Below are positions 34,000 through 45,912 of a stretch of 64,000 nucleotides of DNA, one piece after another (positions within the stretch are counted from its first letter, which is position 1; each line of letters opens with the position of its first letter). The stretch comes from Protea cynaroides (taxonomy: Eukaryota > Streptophyta > Magnoliopsida > Proteales > Proteaceae), in contig CM053265.1 of NCBI GenBank assembly GCA_028583415.1, positions 22,142,830-22,206,829 of the forward strand, given 5' to 3'. The notes below the pieces were generated by a model. The model saw only the letters and a list, made by a program, of their open reading frames with translations, ran no database searches and was not told where the DNA came from. The position numbers and the translations under genes were made by a program.

Positions 34000-34884
34000 T
34001 GTTTGAGAAAGTGAAGAACTGAACCTTGGAGGGTTTCGTAAAAACCAAGAGTTTGAGAATTGTATAACTCTCTTTGTGAATATTAAGGAGAAGAGTCTAG
34101 TATATATAAAACTATTACATGAAGATAAGAATTACATTTGAATTTAAAATCCCACATAATTGGTTACCAAAAATAATGGGATAAGATAAGATTACATTTG
34201 AATTTCAAATCCCACATAATTGATTACATAAAATAATGGGATAAGATAAGCTTGCCTAGAATAATGAGATAAGATTTTGCAAATGAGGTTAGGGAAATAT
34301 TTGAATTCAAATAAGTTGGAAACCATTTAAATTCAAATTAGTTTGAATTTGAATCTAGAACCGCTAGAGACGTGTTTGTAATATAAACGGAACAACCAAT
34401 AATTTTTGAGCCACCAAATGCTGTCCAAAATGAAAATCAACTTTGATGTATTTTGTACACGCATGGAATATGAGGTTTGCTGTAAGATATGTGATGCCTA
34501 GGTTATCGTACCATAAAACAAAAAGATGGCTGAGGTTGATGGCAAGTTCTTTTAAAACTGAGGTTAGCCATTGTAGCTCAGCTGTTGTGTTAGCTAAAGC
34601 TTGATATTTGGATTCAGTGGAAGACTGAGCAATGGTAGGCTACTTCTTTGTAGACCAGGATATCAGATTATCTCCAAGATAAATGGTAAACCATCATGTT
34701 GACCGGCAATCATCGACACAGCCTGCCCAATCGGCATCACTATATGCGAGTAGTTGCTTGAAGTTGCCTCTAGATATTAATAACCCATGAGAATAAGTGT
34801 GTTTGAGATACCGTAAGATACATTTGACAGAACAACAATGCTTATCCGAGTCAACCCAAATAGCTAATCCGAATCTTCCAATGA
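34000..34884 (-). mobile_element. Ty1/copia remnant: RNase H end and 3' LTR
   Basis: Minus strand. The RNase H domain end (34884 to about 34400) is followed by an LTR (about 34370-34000) that has a TATA-like 'tatatatac' and ends 'ctttctcaaaca' next to 34000. Everything upstream of RNase H is missing; at 34885-34890 the sequence changes to the LTR of Tekay element A. Confidence 0.7.
34400..34884 (-). pseudogene. Copia RNase H domain, partial
   Basis: 'ILRYLKHTYSHGLLI' and 'AYSDADWAGCVDD' (34694-34891 frame) are the hallmark N-terminal motifs of copia RNase H; the Asp of SDADWAG is catalytic. Past a stop near 34691, the frame continues with recognisable 'SSTE', 'Y-DN' and 'H' (helix before the C-terminus) elements to about 34400. 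Truncated at the N-terminus and broken by stops. It would remove RNA from the RNA-DNA hybrid in an active element. Confidence 0.8.
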
Positions 34885-34889
34885 TCGAC

Positions 34890-37623
34890 AACTACAGTGA
34901 TTTACCATACAAATTTCACAGTCTACACAAGCAATAACAACAATAATAATGAAAGCAATTAGAGTAATAATAGTGGAAGTAGTAATAAATGATAGATGAC
35001 AACTACGTGATATCATAACATAAATAAAGTTAAGTCTTATGATGTTTCACCACAATAGTCTTTACAAATACCATAGTATCTCATATACACATATCTTAAA
35101 TTAAAGAGTAAATCTGTAAACATTGTTTCGGATAGATCTCAATATCTATCCACATCATAGTCAAAATAAAGGAAAGTATAGAGAGGAGTGCATCAAGCGT
35201 AGACACAGTCACTACAAGTGCAGCCCTCGCCATGCTCTCGCATAGCATCCTCGGCACCAGTGGCATCACTAACCAACGAGTCCTCCATAAACTCAGCCAT
35301 GGTGTAATCACCTACATCAACATCTAGAAAATAAGTATCGATATGAGGGTGACCTCCCATCCCAGTTCAGTGAGAAGTCAAGTATCACATGCATGCATCA
35401 TCCAATGAAATGAAATGAGTTCATTAATTAGGCCTCTGGCTAATGTACTACTATGGTGTCATATTAAGATTCAGCCAATGCTTTTGGTCCAGCCTAGGAC
35501 TGCTAGCCATTAACTCTCATACACCGGCCAAGGTAGAAGAAAAATACGAGATTCTAGACCACTAAACTCCATCTACAAGTGAACCTCCATCCAGGTCCTT
35601 AAAACCCTTCAGGCTCGTCACCTCCCACCTTAGACTCCATTTCACTCCAGCTATTGTACACCCACATGTCATTGATTCTTCCCTCTGGTCACCCAACCTT
35701 TGGAAGTATAAGTTTATGCTAGTATCTTAACCCCTACTAGAAGGGCGTAAGATACAGGATATTGTCACCACCTATGTCTATCATGTGTATTAATTTAAAT
35801 GAGCTGCACCCCAATAAAGACCCCTGACTCTACTCCCATGGATCACTGTATGCCCGCTAGAGTGCTAGCAATTCCAACATGATGTGTGTGCCCACGCTTC
35901 CATGAGATACACGCACCATCATACATATATATATACCTCTGGCACCACTCCCATGAACCACCGTACTCCCGCTAAGGTAATAGCATAAAACAACATGGCT
36001 CATGTATTATGCTTCCACACGTCTCACGACCATCATACCCATACAATAATCATCACATAAAACACATATATAGTAGTTGTTATGCAAATGTATGCTCAAT
36101 AATAATAGTTTATTGGATGGCATGTTATAAACATAATCACAGTATGTTATAAACGTAAACATAGCATGTTATCATCATAGGAATATTATGTTATTGACAT
36201 AAAAGTAGACATGTTAGAATGCCCTAGTTACTACGGACTAAACCCTTCACTTAATTGCACTTATAGTGCAGTTGCAATGTTAAGCCCAATAGTAGGCCAC
36301 CACCTTGTCAAAGTCCGAAACCTATTTCATTAGATAATTATTCGTTAGTTGGTTGGATAACATTTAATTCATATAGAAAAGTTTTTTAGGTCTATACATG
36401 GGTCCCAATGCAAGCTGGGAATCCAACGATTGGTCCCACAAATCCTAGCTAAAGCAACTTGTCTTTTAGAATCAGAAATGGATAGAAGACACAAATGATA
36501 CATCCTTCAGTTCTTCCCATTGCCACAACACTTAGAAGAATCTAACAGTTTTCAAATAAACTAGAGGGATAGACGGATGGTATGTTATCGAGCACATCCT
36601 CTAGATATCATCTTATTGATTACAGAGAACAGATGGCATGTATTCCGGAGGCACTACCTGGTGGTGTTCCTTTCGGCTTATCCTCTGGATACCATTATGC
36701 TCACAAGGTAAATTAAACGGAGGCTCAGATGGATTTTGGAAGATAAGGTTCTGGTGTCTTCAAATGATATGCCTTGGTGTACATCCACCGGAGCGAGCGT
36801 GGAAATCACTCAAACCAAGGCTCTAGTCTTCCATCTTTGGGGCATTTCATCCCCCAACGACCCTACTATGGTTTTCAATTGGTGGGAATCATCTTCTCAA
36901 ACTAGGGGAAGATCATTTCAATTCCCACCATGAAGTAGGCAAACATCCTATCCTCTATGGTTAGATTTTCTTGGCCATGCCATTAATGGTGATCATTAAT
37001 GATGGGGTGTTCCACCACCAAGTCAACCATTGTTTACTAGAAGAGAGAGATATAAACTCTCATTCAAAGGGTAAACCTCTTATGTCTAGGTTAAGTTCAT
37101 ATCCATTAATGGATGAGTAAACCCTCATTAGATCTACCATTAGTGCTGAAGGAGAGAGAAGGAGAGAGTGAGGCAGACTTACTTCACAAGAGAGAAAGAT
37201 TAGGACACAAGTTGGACCCCTTCACCAATCCCAAAGCCCTCTCTATGAATCCCAAGGTCAAGAGAGTGAAATAAGGGATTGGGATCCCTTATTTATAGAA
37301 TCTCTAGGAGAGAGAGTGTCCATACACTTGATTCTCTCACACAAACTAGAGGGAAGCTATTGGGTGGTGTCCCATTTGGTAGAGCCTCCGATTAGGCCAA
37401 TTCGTAGCCCCCCGATCAGTGGAATGGTTCCCATGCATTGGGAAGTATGTGGGGCCACCCAAGGTCCATCCTAATGCACTTACATTGCCATGTATGGATA
37501 TGGGGACTCACCTAAGGTTTGGATGTATCCATTTGATCCATATTGGGTGCCTCTCCAATCTGAGTGTTGAGACCTAGCACAAGAGGAATTTGGGTTAGTA
37601 GAGGATTCAGGGTACGGGTCACA
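34890..37623 (-). mobile_element. 3' LTR of element A, 3' end missing
   Basis: Starts (minus) TGTGACCCGTACCC next to the purine tract. It includes the 'ctcactga' plus 'ggtcaccctc' block (about 35345-35390), the micro-ORF, and near its end an AT-rich stretch with 'gtaataatagtggaagta', like 'aatacacaatagcggaagt' in B. It lacks the last 100 or so bases and runs into the copia remnant. Confidence 0.7.
35193..35323 (-). CDS. LTR micro-ORF copy A, intact (43 codons)
   Basis: Begins right after 'ttattttctag' (acceptor-like) in the same phase as all other copies. Reads DVDVGDYTMAEFMED at the N-terminus and EHGEGCTCSDCVYA then tga at the C-terminus. Against B/C: C-x-C-x2-C-V-(F/Y) and the His three to five residues before it are kept, while the middle differs. 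An ATG is available 11 codons in (codon near 35298-35300), so a 30-residue product could start there. LTR A is otherwise hard to align with LTR C, so the shared protein end is notable. Function unknown. Confidence 0.5.
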
Positions 37624-38121
37624 TAATCCCCCCAACTTAAAAGAATTTTGTCCCCAAAATTAAAGCATACCTGGTTCTTCAAACAAATACAGATACTTTT
37701 TCTACATCTCATTTTCACCTTCCCAAGTGGATTCCTCAATGGTGTAGCTACGCCAAAGGACCTTTACATATGGGATGAAATGATTCCGCAGCTGTTGGAC
37801 TTTTCTGTCTAGGATTGCTACTGGATTCACTGTACATGATAAGTCTTGGTCTATCTGTGGAATCTCAGCACTCAAGATGTGTGATGGGTCATAGACATAC
37901 TTCTTAAGGAGAGAGATGTGAAATACGTCATGAACTTCACATAGCATTGGAGGCAAAGCTAACTGATAGGAAACCTTACCACTTCTCTTTAAGATCTCAA
38001 ATGGACCAATATATCTAGGACTGAGTTTTCCTTTCTTGCCAAAATGGTGAATACCACGGTGGGATGCTACCTTCAGGAACACTTTATCCCCTACTTGAAA
38101 TTCTAGATCCTTGTGCCTCAC
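37512..38121 (-). pseudogene. Integrase C-terminus and chromodomain of element A
   Basis: The 139-codon frame 38121-37702 begins in the integrase C-terminal part ('FQVGDKVFLKV', 'GPFEIL', 'VSYQLALPP', 'VHDVFHISLLKKYV'). It ends in the chromodomain ('RKVQQLRNHFIPYVKVLW', 'EESTWEGENEM'). A frameshift near 37702-37739 moves the end to a second frame, which closes 'FGDKILLSWGDYV' by the purine tract. The chromodomain marks a chromovirus and is thought to steer integration to modified histones. It corresponds residue by residue to 62345-62824 of C. Confidence 0.85.
37624..37640 (-). promoter_or_regulatory. Polypurine tract of element A
   Basis: Minus-strand 'aagttggggggattat' just before TGTGACCC. 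C has 'aagttggggggagt' in the same place. Confidence 0.8.
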
Positions 38122-38773
38122 ATCAGCATAACTTTTCTGCCTACTCTAGGCTACTTTATTCCTTTTCTTAATCAGGTCCACTTTGTCACAAGTATCCTAG
38201 ATAATATCTGGCCCTAGTTTTCTGCACTCTTCCACTTCATTCTAATACAGAAGTGTCCTACATCGTCTACCATATAATACCTCATATGGAGCAGCACCGA
38301 TGGTAGCCTAAAAACTATTGTTGTAAGCAAATTCCATCAGTGACAAGTATGTATCCTAGCTCCCCTTGAAATCCAAGGCACAAGCTCAGAACATGTCTTT
38401 AAATATCTACAGTACGCTCTGACTGTCGATCTATCTCAGGCTGAATGTTGTGCTGAATTTTAATTGTGTTCCCATTGCCTTTTGTAAGCTATCCCATAGC
38501 TTAGATGTAAACCTGGGGTCTCTGTCTAACACAATTATGGCACTCCGTGCAATCTCATTATGTTGTCCACATAGAGTTTAGCCAATCTATCTGTGGTGTA
38601 CTCTGGCCTGACAGCTATGAATCAGGCCACCTTAGTTAAACGGTCCACGATTACCCAAACTTCATCAACATTGTTTGACGTCAAGGGTAACCCTGTTACA
38701 TAATCCATGGTGATATGATCCCATTTCCATTCTGGAATTGGTAATGGCTGAAGTAAACCCAGGTGGTCTCTAA
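38121..38773 (-). pseudogene. Integrase core of element A (decayed)
   Basis: Continues the integrase from the B insertion point. Short matches to the core survive in different frames: the 'MDYVTGL' side, then 'DRDPRFTSKLW', 'QSTFSLR' and the 'E' region at about 38330. Many stops. The DDE core would join element ends to host DNA; it cannot be made from this copy. Confidence 0.7.
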
Positions 38774-38778
38774 CAATC
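38774..38778. repeat. Target site duplication of element B, left copy
   Basis: 'caatc', repeated at 50713-50717. Confidence 0.88.
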
Positions 38779-41106
38779 AGTCACACCCCAATTCCATACC
38801 AATCAGAATGGTGTGATGAACCGCCTATGACCCAACGGTTCAACCAGGATCTCCAATAGGCTGTGTCTTTTTTGCTTAAGTCATACACATCCACAATCAT
38901 AATCAGAATAAATACACAATAGCGGAAGTCTTTAATATTTAATGAACTGAAAATCTAATAATGATAACATAAATAAATTTTCTAATTATCTTCAAATGAC
39001 TAAGACATAAAATAAAACAAATTAATCAATTACATGTTCTTAATAATCCAACTATAAATCTAATCGAAGACGCATGAGTTGCACTCGCACGATGAATCAT
39101 GCAACTCCATCATAGCTTTTGCATCCATCGCCGCAGCATGTCTGTACATCGGAGCATTCATATAGTCTTCTACAGTAGTACCTGCATCATCAACTAAAAA
39201 TATTCGACGTCGAAAGGGTGAGCACACATCACGGCTCAGTGAGCAAACAAAACAATGCAAGAAACATATGCATGCATTCAATTCATATCTTTGGTCAGGT
39301 TCATAAGTTTACAATGTGGAATAGAAAGGTTTGGTGGCCTTTCGCACCTCTATACACGGGTGTGTAAGCCCACCCAATGGATCAAACACCATTGTCATCC
39401 ACATCCACCCCACCATGGAATAGGGATAGAGCTAAAGTGCTTAGGACCGCACCGCATCACACTTCCCCTGATACCCTACCCATACCAACACGTAAGCCCC
39501 TATTGGCGAGGGCTTGCAAACTAGATTCGCAACTAACCAATCCTAATGTCAAACAGTGTATCCAAGGCCTCACCCCAGCATCCCTCAATACGTCCATAGA
39601 GATAGATCTAAGGCCCCCTGATAGAGTCAGAGACTACACGATCCGAGACCACCTCCCCTGATGCCCTACGATGTAATAGTTCTTCTAAGGTAATGGCGAT
39701 ACGATGATGTCAGTGGAAAAGACTTGAGTAGAGATAGAGCTAAAGTGGTTAGGACCGCACCACATCACACTTCCCCTGATGCCCCACTCGCATCAACTAT
39801 ACTAACCACACACATACATTCACATGCCTATTCCTAGCATCATCACCATCATCATGTTATAAATAATCAGAATTAAATATGCATGAACATTAATAGCAGG
39901 AATATTAGATGACATCTGAAATACACAATACACGCATACAAGCATAGAATCATTCATGGCATTGGACTCAATAAATAAAAATAGTTTATTATTAACCAAT
40001 TAGTTTAGGTCTTGTTCCTTCACCTTTGGTTGATAGTAGATCCTCGTCCAAGCTTTATGAATCACTTTTAAATAACTAAAAAACCTAATCAAGTTGATAG
40101 ATTTTAATTAGAATTAATTCTCTTAAGTTTAAACTAACAGAAGCTGAGGGGTCGCAGGTGGGGTAGCACCTGGGGTCTCAGTTTTTGTGACCACAGGGTG
40201 TAGGGTCGCAGGTGGGGTCGGACATACTTTGACCTTACGTGCGACCACACCCTCCTTGGAACTTCCTGAGGGGCATATGGTCGAACATGTGGGTCTCGTG
40301 GGGTCGGATATCATGTGACCCTACGTGCGACCACACGTGTCATGGTCGACCTTTCACTCTTAAGTCCATTCCTTCATATTTGAATCCTTTGGCTTACCAT
40401 CATGGTCTTTCCTATGATTGCTCTATGGCTCAAAACTACAATTTTTATACACTATCCATTATCCACAATGATATCCTCCATGGATTCTCTTGGAATTTAT
40501 CCATGGATGGATGATTTGGATTTATCCTAATCCTGTCTTCTTCATGAACTATTCTAGGCTCTTAATTCATGTAGAGAATTAGGTTCATACCTTAGGTTTG
40601 CTGAGATTCAGAGTTTTCTCCGAACTTTCCTCTTCCTTGGTCTTCTTATTTAATTTTCCTTTTCTTCCTTCTCTTATCTTTCTCTCACTTTCAATTAGGG
40701 TTCTAAAGGAGTGAAAGAGGCTAAGGGACGTCCTATTTATAGTGGAAAACCCTCCATAATATGCCCCAATGAGTTTAGAAAAGACTCCCCCTTCGAATTA
40801 GGAAGGTTTCCTAAATTCGGTTTTTGACTGTTTTCGTGGGGTCGCAGGTGGGGTCACAGAATCCATCGACCCTACATTTTTAAAACATCTGACCCCATGA
40901 CCAAAAGTCATGGGTTGGACTATTTTGAGGTGGGGTCGATCATACATGTTTAGGCATGCGACCACACACTCATATTTGACTATTTTTGAGTTAAATTTCA
41001 TACCTGATCTTGAGGTTTCTTCACGTACTTGGTTCACATGGCTCGACCATGATAGGTAGACCTGGTACAAGGTGGTAAGACCGGTTAGTTTGATATGGGT
41101 CTTACA
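38779..41106 (-). mobile_element. 3' LTR of element B
   Basis: Plus-strand edges 'agtcacacccc' and 'gggtcttaca'. Contains, reading on the minus strand: two GGGTCG clusters (40850-40990 and 40140-40350), a TATA-like box near 40735, a GTATGA donor-like site at 40590, three 'aggggaagtg' modules (39460-39790) and the micro-ORF. Confidence 0.92.
39060..39193 (-). CDS. LTR micro-ORF copy B1, intact (44 codons with stop)
   Basis: Follows 'tatttttag' and reads DDAGTTVEDYMNAP, then HDSSCECNSCVFD and tag. Against copy C (55088-55221) the last 13 codons differ at seven third positions and at no amino acid. The upstream frame stays open to an ATG at 39279-39281, so an unspliced 73-residue product is also possible. 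C-x-C-x2-C suggests metal binding or disulphides, but the family is unknown to me. Located in the long transcribed part of the LTR, about 270 bp before the LTR end. Confidence 0.55.
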
Positions 41107-41121
41107 ACTCCCCCCTCTTAT
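41107..41121 (-). promoter_or_regulatory. Polypurine tract of element B
   Basis: Minus-strand 'aataagaggggggagt' directly before the LTR start. Confidence 0.85.
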
Positions 41122-41149
41122 TAGAAATTGTCTTCAAAATTTACACATA

Positions 41150-41610
41150 CCTTCCGAGTCGAAAAGGTGAGGATATTGCTTCCGCATAGCATTCTCTTCT
41201 TCTCATGTGATCTCTTTTATATCTCAGCTCCTCCAAGTGACCTTAACACAATAAATGTCATGGTTGTATAGATGTTGAAACTTTCGACTGGTGATTTCAG
41301 TTGGTGCTACTTCGAATGTCAAATCGTCAGTTAGATCTGGTGGATCCGCTGTCAAAACGTGTGTTGGCTCTGACGTACTTCTTCAATAATGAGATATGAA
41401 ATACATCATGCACACTTGTCATAGATGGTGGTAGTGCTAACTGATAAGCCACTTTTCCACGTTTAGCTAGAATCTCATATGGCCCGACATATCTCGAACT
41501 TAGCTTCCCTTTCTGTTCGAATCGTTTTAAACCTCGCATAGGTGATACTTTCAAGAATACCTTATCACCTACGACATATTCAAGGTCTCGACGTCGAGTA
41601 TCTGCATACT
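41150..41610 (-). pseudogene. Integrase C-terminus and chromodomain of element B
   Basis: The frame 41554-41327 has 'MRGLKRFEQKGKLSSRYVGP', 'GKVAYQLALPP' and 'VHDVFHISLLKKYV'. After a frameshift near 41370 the chromodomain continues on another frame (41330-41160), matching the 'RKVQRLRNRDIYYVKVTW' and 'EEVTWEEENAM' of element C. Upstream a stop at about 41616 separates it from the integrase core. Same role as in element A. Inactive. Confidence 0.8.
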
Positions 41611-41614
41611 GTCT

Positions 41615-42718
41615 CTAACGATTATGAGCCGCTCTAACTCTTTCCTTAATAATGTCGACTACACGACAAGTCTCTTTAACAAATTTTGGTCCAACAGTAC
41701 TCCGTTCAACAACTTCATTCCAAAACAAAGGAGTTCGACACTTCCTACCAAACAGTGCTTCGTAGGGTGACATCTGTATAGTAGTCTTATAGATGTTGTT
41801 ATCGGTGAACTCGATCAATGGTAGATTCTCATCCCATGATCCTTTGAAATCAATAACATAGGCTCGAAGCATGTCTTCCAAAATCTGAATGGTACGCTTC
41901 GACTGTCCATCTATCTGAGGATGGAATGAAGTACGGAATTTCAACGTGGTACCCATAGCCTTCTGTAATCCTTTCCAAAACTTTGAGGTAAAGCGTGGGT
42001 CTCTATCGAACACAATGCTTTCAGGTACACCATGTAATCTGACAATATTAACCACATATAGCTTGGCTAACCTCTCCAGGGCATATTGAGGTCGTATAGC
42101 TATAAAGCGAGTTGTCTTAGTCAGAAGATCTACAATCACCTAGACCGCGTCAACTACTCGGGGAGTCAGTGGTAACCCGGTGATGAAGTTCATAGTGATG
42201 CAGTCCCATTTCCATGCTGGTTCTGGTAGTGGCTGCAACAATCCTGCAGGTCTTTGTCGTTCAACCTTTACCCTCTGATAATTTAGGCATTGAGACACGA
42301 ATTTAGCTACATCTGCTTTCATTCCTCTCTACCAATATAATTTCTTCAAATCTTGATACATCTTTGTACTTCCAGGATGTACCGAATAAGCAGTTGTGTG
42401 AGCTTCCATCATTAGTCTGTGTCTAATATCTGTGTTTTCCATTTCAGGAACACCTACTCTTCCTTTGTACTTCAATACCTTTTCATCGTCCAAGGTGAAC
42501 TCAGGAATAGTCCTACATTTTTTGATGTCTTCTTGTACCGTTCTCAGATAAGGGTCTGATTTAAGAGCGGCTTTCACTTCATCTATTATATCAGGTACAA
42601 TCTTCAATGTGGCAAATATATTTAAAAACCGATGAATAAACCCTTGGTTGGTTGATCCACCCGGTGCATCTATCACAGAACTGCTCATTACCATGATGGA
42701 ATACCTTTCTTGTAACAC
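41615..42718 (-). pseudogene. Integrase of element B
   Basis: Frames 42718-42329, 42322-42140 and 42139-41615. The first ends with the zinc-finger histidines ('VHPGSTKMYQDLKKLYW'). The second has the cysteines ('CLNYQRVK', where one Cys of the CxxC is Tyr) and the start of the catalytic core ('WDCITMNF'). The third has 'DRDPRFTSKFW' (second Asp), 'HPQIDGQSKRTIQILEDML' and 'MSPYEALFGRKCRTPL'. Stops at 42326 and 42140 (tgg to tag) separate them. The loss of a zinc ligand and the stops make it inactive. Confidence 0.88.
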
Positions 42719-42787
42719 ACATTGCCGCAGTCGTGTTAACCTCTCCTTGGAATTTTATCATTGCTTTTCTGCTTAGCACATTAGCAA

Positions 42788-43466
42788 CTACATTAGCTTT
42801 CCTGGATGATACTGGATATCGCAATCATAATCCTTCAATAATTCCAGCCATCTTCTTTGTCTCATGTTCAACTCCTTCTGATTAAAAAGATAAGTGAGAC
42901 TCTTATGATCTGATTTAATCTGAAATTTCTCTCCATACAAATAATGTCTCCATATCTTTACAGCATATACTACTCCTGCTAATTTCAAGTCATGAGTGGG
43001 ATAGTTCTGCTCATGTGTCTTCAGTTGTCTTGAGGCATATGCAACTACTTGTTCTCCTTGCATAAGTACACATCCTAAACCCAATCCAGACGCATCAGTG
43101 TATAAGGTAAATGGTTGTCCTGGAATAGGAATAGTCAAGATGGGAGCAGATATCAATCTAGCCTTCAATGTTTGGAAACCTTTCTCACATTTGTCGGTCC
43201 AAACAAACTTTTCTCCTTTCTTAGTCAAACTAGTGAGAGGTACGGCAATTCTGGAGTAGTCTTCCACGAATCGTCGATAATACCCAGGTATACCTAGGAA
43301 ACTTCTAATTTCTACAACACTCTTAGGTGCTTCCCACTTCACAATGGCTTCAATCTTGCTAGGATCCACTTTAATTCCTTCAGTGGATACAACATGGCCT
43401 AAGAAAGTGACCTCATCCAGCCAAAACTCACACTTTGTAAATTTGGCGTAAAGCTTCTGTTTTCTT
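42788..43466 (-). pseudogene. RNase H of element B
   Basis: The open 193-codon frame 43369-42788 covers the RT-RNase H connection ('IRSFLGIPGYYRRFVEDYS', 'FVWTDKCEKGFQTLK') and RNase H with 'LYTDASGLGLGCVL' (catalytic Asp), 'ASRQLKTHEQNYPTHDLKL' and 'SDHKSLTYLFNQKELNMRQR'. The Glu normally in THDLEL is Lys here. A shift near 42790 leads to the frame continuing 'SRKANVVANVLSRKAM'. A stop near 43468 separates it from the RT frame. Confidence 0.88.
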
Positions 43467-43468
43467 AG

Positions 43469-44086
43469 TCACTCCAGAACGGCTCTTAGATTCATGACAT
43501 GAGTTTCCTTGTCCTTGGAGTAGACCAATATATCATCAATAAACACAATGACTGACATATCCAACATATCATGGAATACCCGATTCATGAGTTCCATAAA
43601 AGTCATGACTAAAAATTCATAATGTCCATATCTTGTTCTGAATGCTGTCTTTGGAATATCACCTTCCTTAATCTTCAACTGATGGTATCTTGACCAAAAA
43701 TCAATCTTGGAGAACACCTTGGCACCTTGCAACTGACCAAACAAGTCATCGATCCGAGGCAACAGGTACCGATTCTTGATTGTATGCTTATTCAATTCTC
43801 GATAGTCTATATACAGTCGAACACTACCATCCTTCTTTTTCACAAACAATACTGGTGCTCCCCATGGTGATATACTAGGTCTGATATAATCCTTGTCCAG
43901 TAATTCCTGTAACTGTACCTTTAGTTCCTTCAGTTCAGTAGGAGCCATTCGATAGGGTGCTTTAGATACTGGTGCGGCTCCGAGTATAAGATCTATAACG
44001 AACTCTTTCGCTCGGTCGGGTGGTAGTCCTGGTAATTCCTCAGGAAATACATCTGAAAAGTCACGCATAACCTCAATATCCTCCAT
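43469..44086 (-). pseudogene. Reverse transcriptase of element B, with internal deletion
   Basis: The frame 44086-43469 (205 codons) includes the protease-RT linker ('DVFPEELPGLPPDR'), then 'PYRMAPTELKELKVQLQELL', 'SPWGAPVLFVKKKDGSVRL' and the catalytic 'VIVFIDDILVYS'. Between 'YEFLVMTF' and 'MELMNRVF' nine codons present in C (GLTNAPATF) are missing, an in-frame 27-nt deletion that removes part of the nucleotide-binding core. So the frame is open but the enzyme should be dead. Confidence 0.88.
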
Positions 44087-44562
44087 TCATGGTACTTCCT
44101 TGGTAAGATCAACCACAGATACGAGATACCCAACTCCTCCTTTCTCGAGGCATTTTCTAGCCTTTAATGCAGAGAGGATGAGTTTTCGTTTACGGGGTAG
44201 TCTGGTTCCCGCAAAACTAAACTCTACTCCTTCCTTGTCTTTAAATGTCAATTTCTTTTCTGCACATAATAGGTTTGCAGAATGCCGAGCTAACCAATCC
44301 CTTCCCAAGATAACGTCAAAGTCTACCATCTCGAGTTGAATCAAGGTTGCATCCAAAATCTTCTCGCCAATAAGAACTGAACATGGTCCATAACCTTTTT
44401 TTATTTCCACTTCTAATCCCATAGGCGATCATACAAGCAATTTGTAGTCTAAAGATCTGAGGGTTAGATTTAGCTTCTTTCCAAATGACACAGATATAAA
44501 AGAATGAGTAGCTCCAGAATCCAAGAGTACTCTAGTGGGTATGCCATTAATAGGTATGATAC
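44087..44562 (-). pseudogene. Aspartic protease of element B
   Basis: Starts at the 3' edge of the putative intron. 'PINGIPTRVLLDSGATHSF' (44563-44500) holds the DSG active site; the open frame 44422-44087 has 'GYGPCSVLIGEKILDATLI', 'FDVILGRDWLARHSA' and 'VPXMED' at its end. A stop at 44085-44087 interrupts it before the linker. The enzyme cuts Gag-Pol to mature proteins. Compared with C it is nearly full length. Confidence 0.85.
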
Positions 44563-44631
44563 CTATGATTTGTTTTAATTTAGTCTACATGCTCACACAA
44601 GGTAACACAAAATGAAAGGTTCAGGTCATAC
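44563..44631 (-). other. Putative gag-pol intron of element B (69 nt)
   Basis: Minus strand: exon 'cacag', then GTATGACC at the 5' edge, 'actaaattaaaac' as a possible branch region, 'aaatcatag' at the 3' edge. Splicing joins VVTG to the protease 'ISYLLMA'-free frame that leads to DSG. Unspliced, the reading frame meets TGA three codons in. Same position as in C and A. Confidence 0.5.
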
Positions 44632-45873
44632 CTGTGACCACATCAGACGATGCGGCAGCATCCTCAGATGTAACTACATAAACCTTTCCTTGCTATAGCT
44701 GCTTCCTGGCTTAGGGCATTCCCTGAAATAATGTCCTACTTGATTGCAGTTATAGCATTTTACTCCTTCATTATTTTGCTTTTGTTGAGGTTGGACTGTT
44801 GGAGTAGTCTTGGCTGCAGCATTAAATCCTTGAGTACGGAAGGGTTTGAATGTCTTTGTGTTCCCTCCGTTATAAGAATTTCCATTTGGCCTCTTGATAC
44901 CTCTATTCTGAGCAAAATAGCTCTCTCTCTGACTCGATTCTAGTACTCAAGCAATCTGCACTGCTTCATTATAAACTTTCTTTTCCAGCCCCAAAACATG
45001 CTCTCGAATGCTTCCCCTAAGTCCCATGACAAACCTCCGGGTTTTAGTATTTTACTCCTGCATGCTAGAGGGAGCAAAGAAAAATAGCTCTTCATAACGC
45101 TGTTGGTATGCATCCACCGTCATCTGTCCTTGATACAAATTCAGAAACTCTCTTTCCATAGCATCTCTGAAACTTCTGGGAAAGTACTTCTCGAAGCATG
45201 CCTCTTTATAGATAGCCCAGGTCAATTGGGCGTGCTTGGTTAACAGATAAGTCCGAGTGGACTTCCACCAGTGGTGTGCATCGCCTTTCAGCATAAATGT
45301 TGCACACAGTACTTTCTCCTCCTCATTAATTGTCATCATCATGAAATTCCTTTCCATCTCGTCGATCCAGTGAGCTGGCCACAAAGGATCTGCTGGTTTG
45401 CCATTATATTCCTTAGGTTTCATTTTCAGGAAGCGCTCAATCAGTCAAGGGTGGTCCAACTGATACTGAGCATAGGCCCCGTACATAGGTGGTTGATACT
45501 AGTAATTGCCTTGAGCTACCTCAGGGTTCTGTACTGGAGCTTGCACAACTGGCGTTTGAGGTGCATAGGGTACCGTGTTGCTTCCCCCTGGTATAGGTGT
45601 AGCATGTGCAGCTGAAAAAACCATTCCTATAGCAACTTGCATATTGGCTTGCACCTGTTGTATTTGCTGCAGCTATTGTGCCAGGTTCATTACTGCTGTG
45701 GCCAAATCTATAGGTGGGACTGGCAAGTTTGTAAGATTTTCCTGGCCATTAGCTCCTGGTGTTGCCATATTCTGATTCTCTAGTCCTTCAGGATTTTCAT
45801 GGCTGTCTTCCTCCATAGGTGGTGGTGGTGGAATTGGGTTACGACCTTGCCTAGTTACTCTTCGCCTAGCCAT
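44632..45873 (-). pseudogene. Gag of element B
   Basis: The start at 45873 (MARRRVTRQGRNP) matches MSGRRVTRQTRNT of C. The frame has TAG at 45675-45673 and 45501-45499 (both CAG in C), a TGA near 45440 and TAA at 45054-45052. Seen between: 'PLWPAHWIDEMERNF', 'ATFMLKGDAHHWWKS', 'KYFPRSFRDAMEREF' and 'AYQQRYEELFFFAPSSMQ', the retrotransposon gag core. The zinc knuckle CxxCxxxGHxxxxC is readable near 44690-44750 in a shifted frame. Gag packages the element's RNA. Several of its stops are CAG to TAG changes. Confidence 0.88.
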
Positions 45874-45912
45874 TTCCTGTTCTGGTGGTGGTAGTGTCTG
45901 AAAAACAATCAT

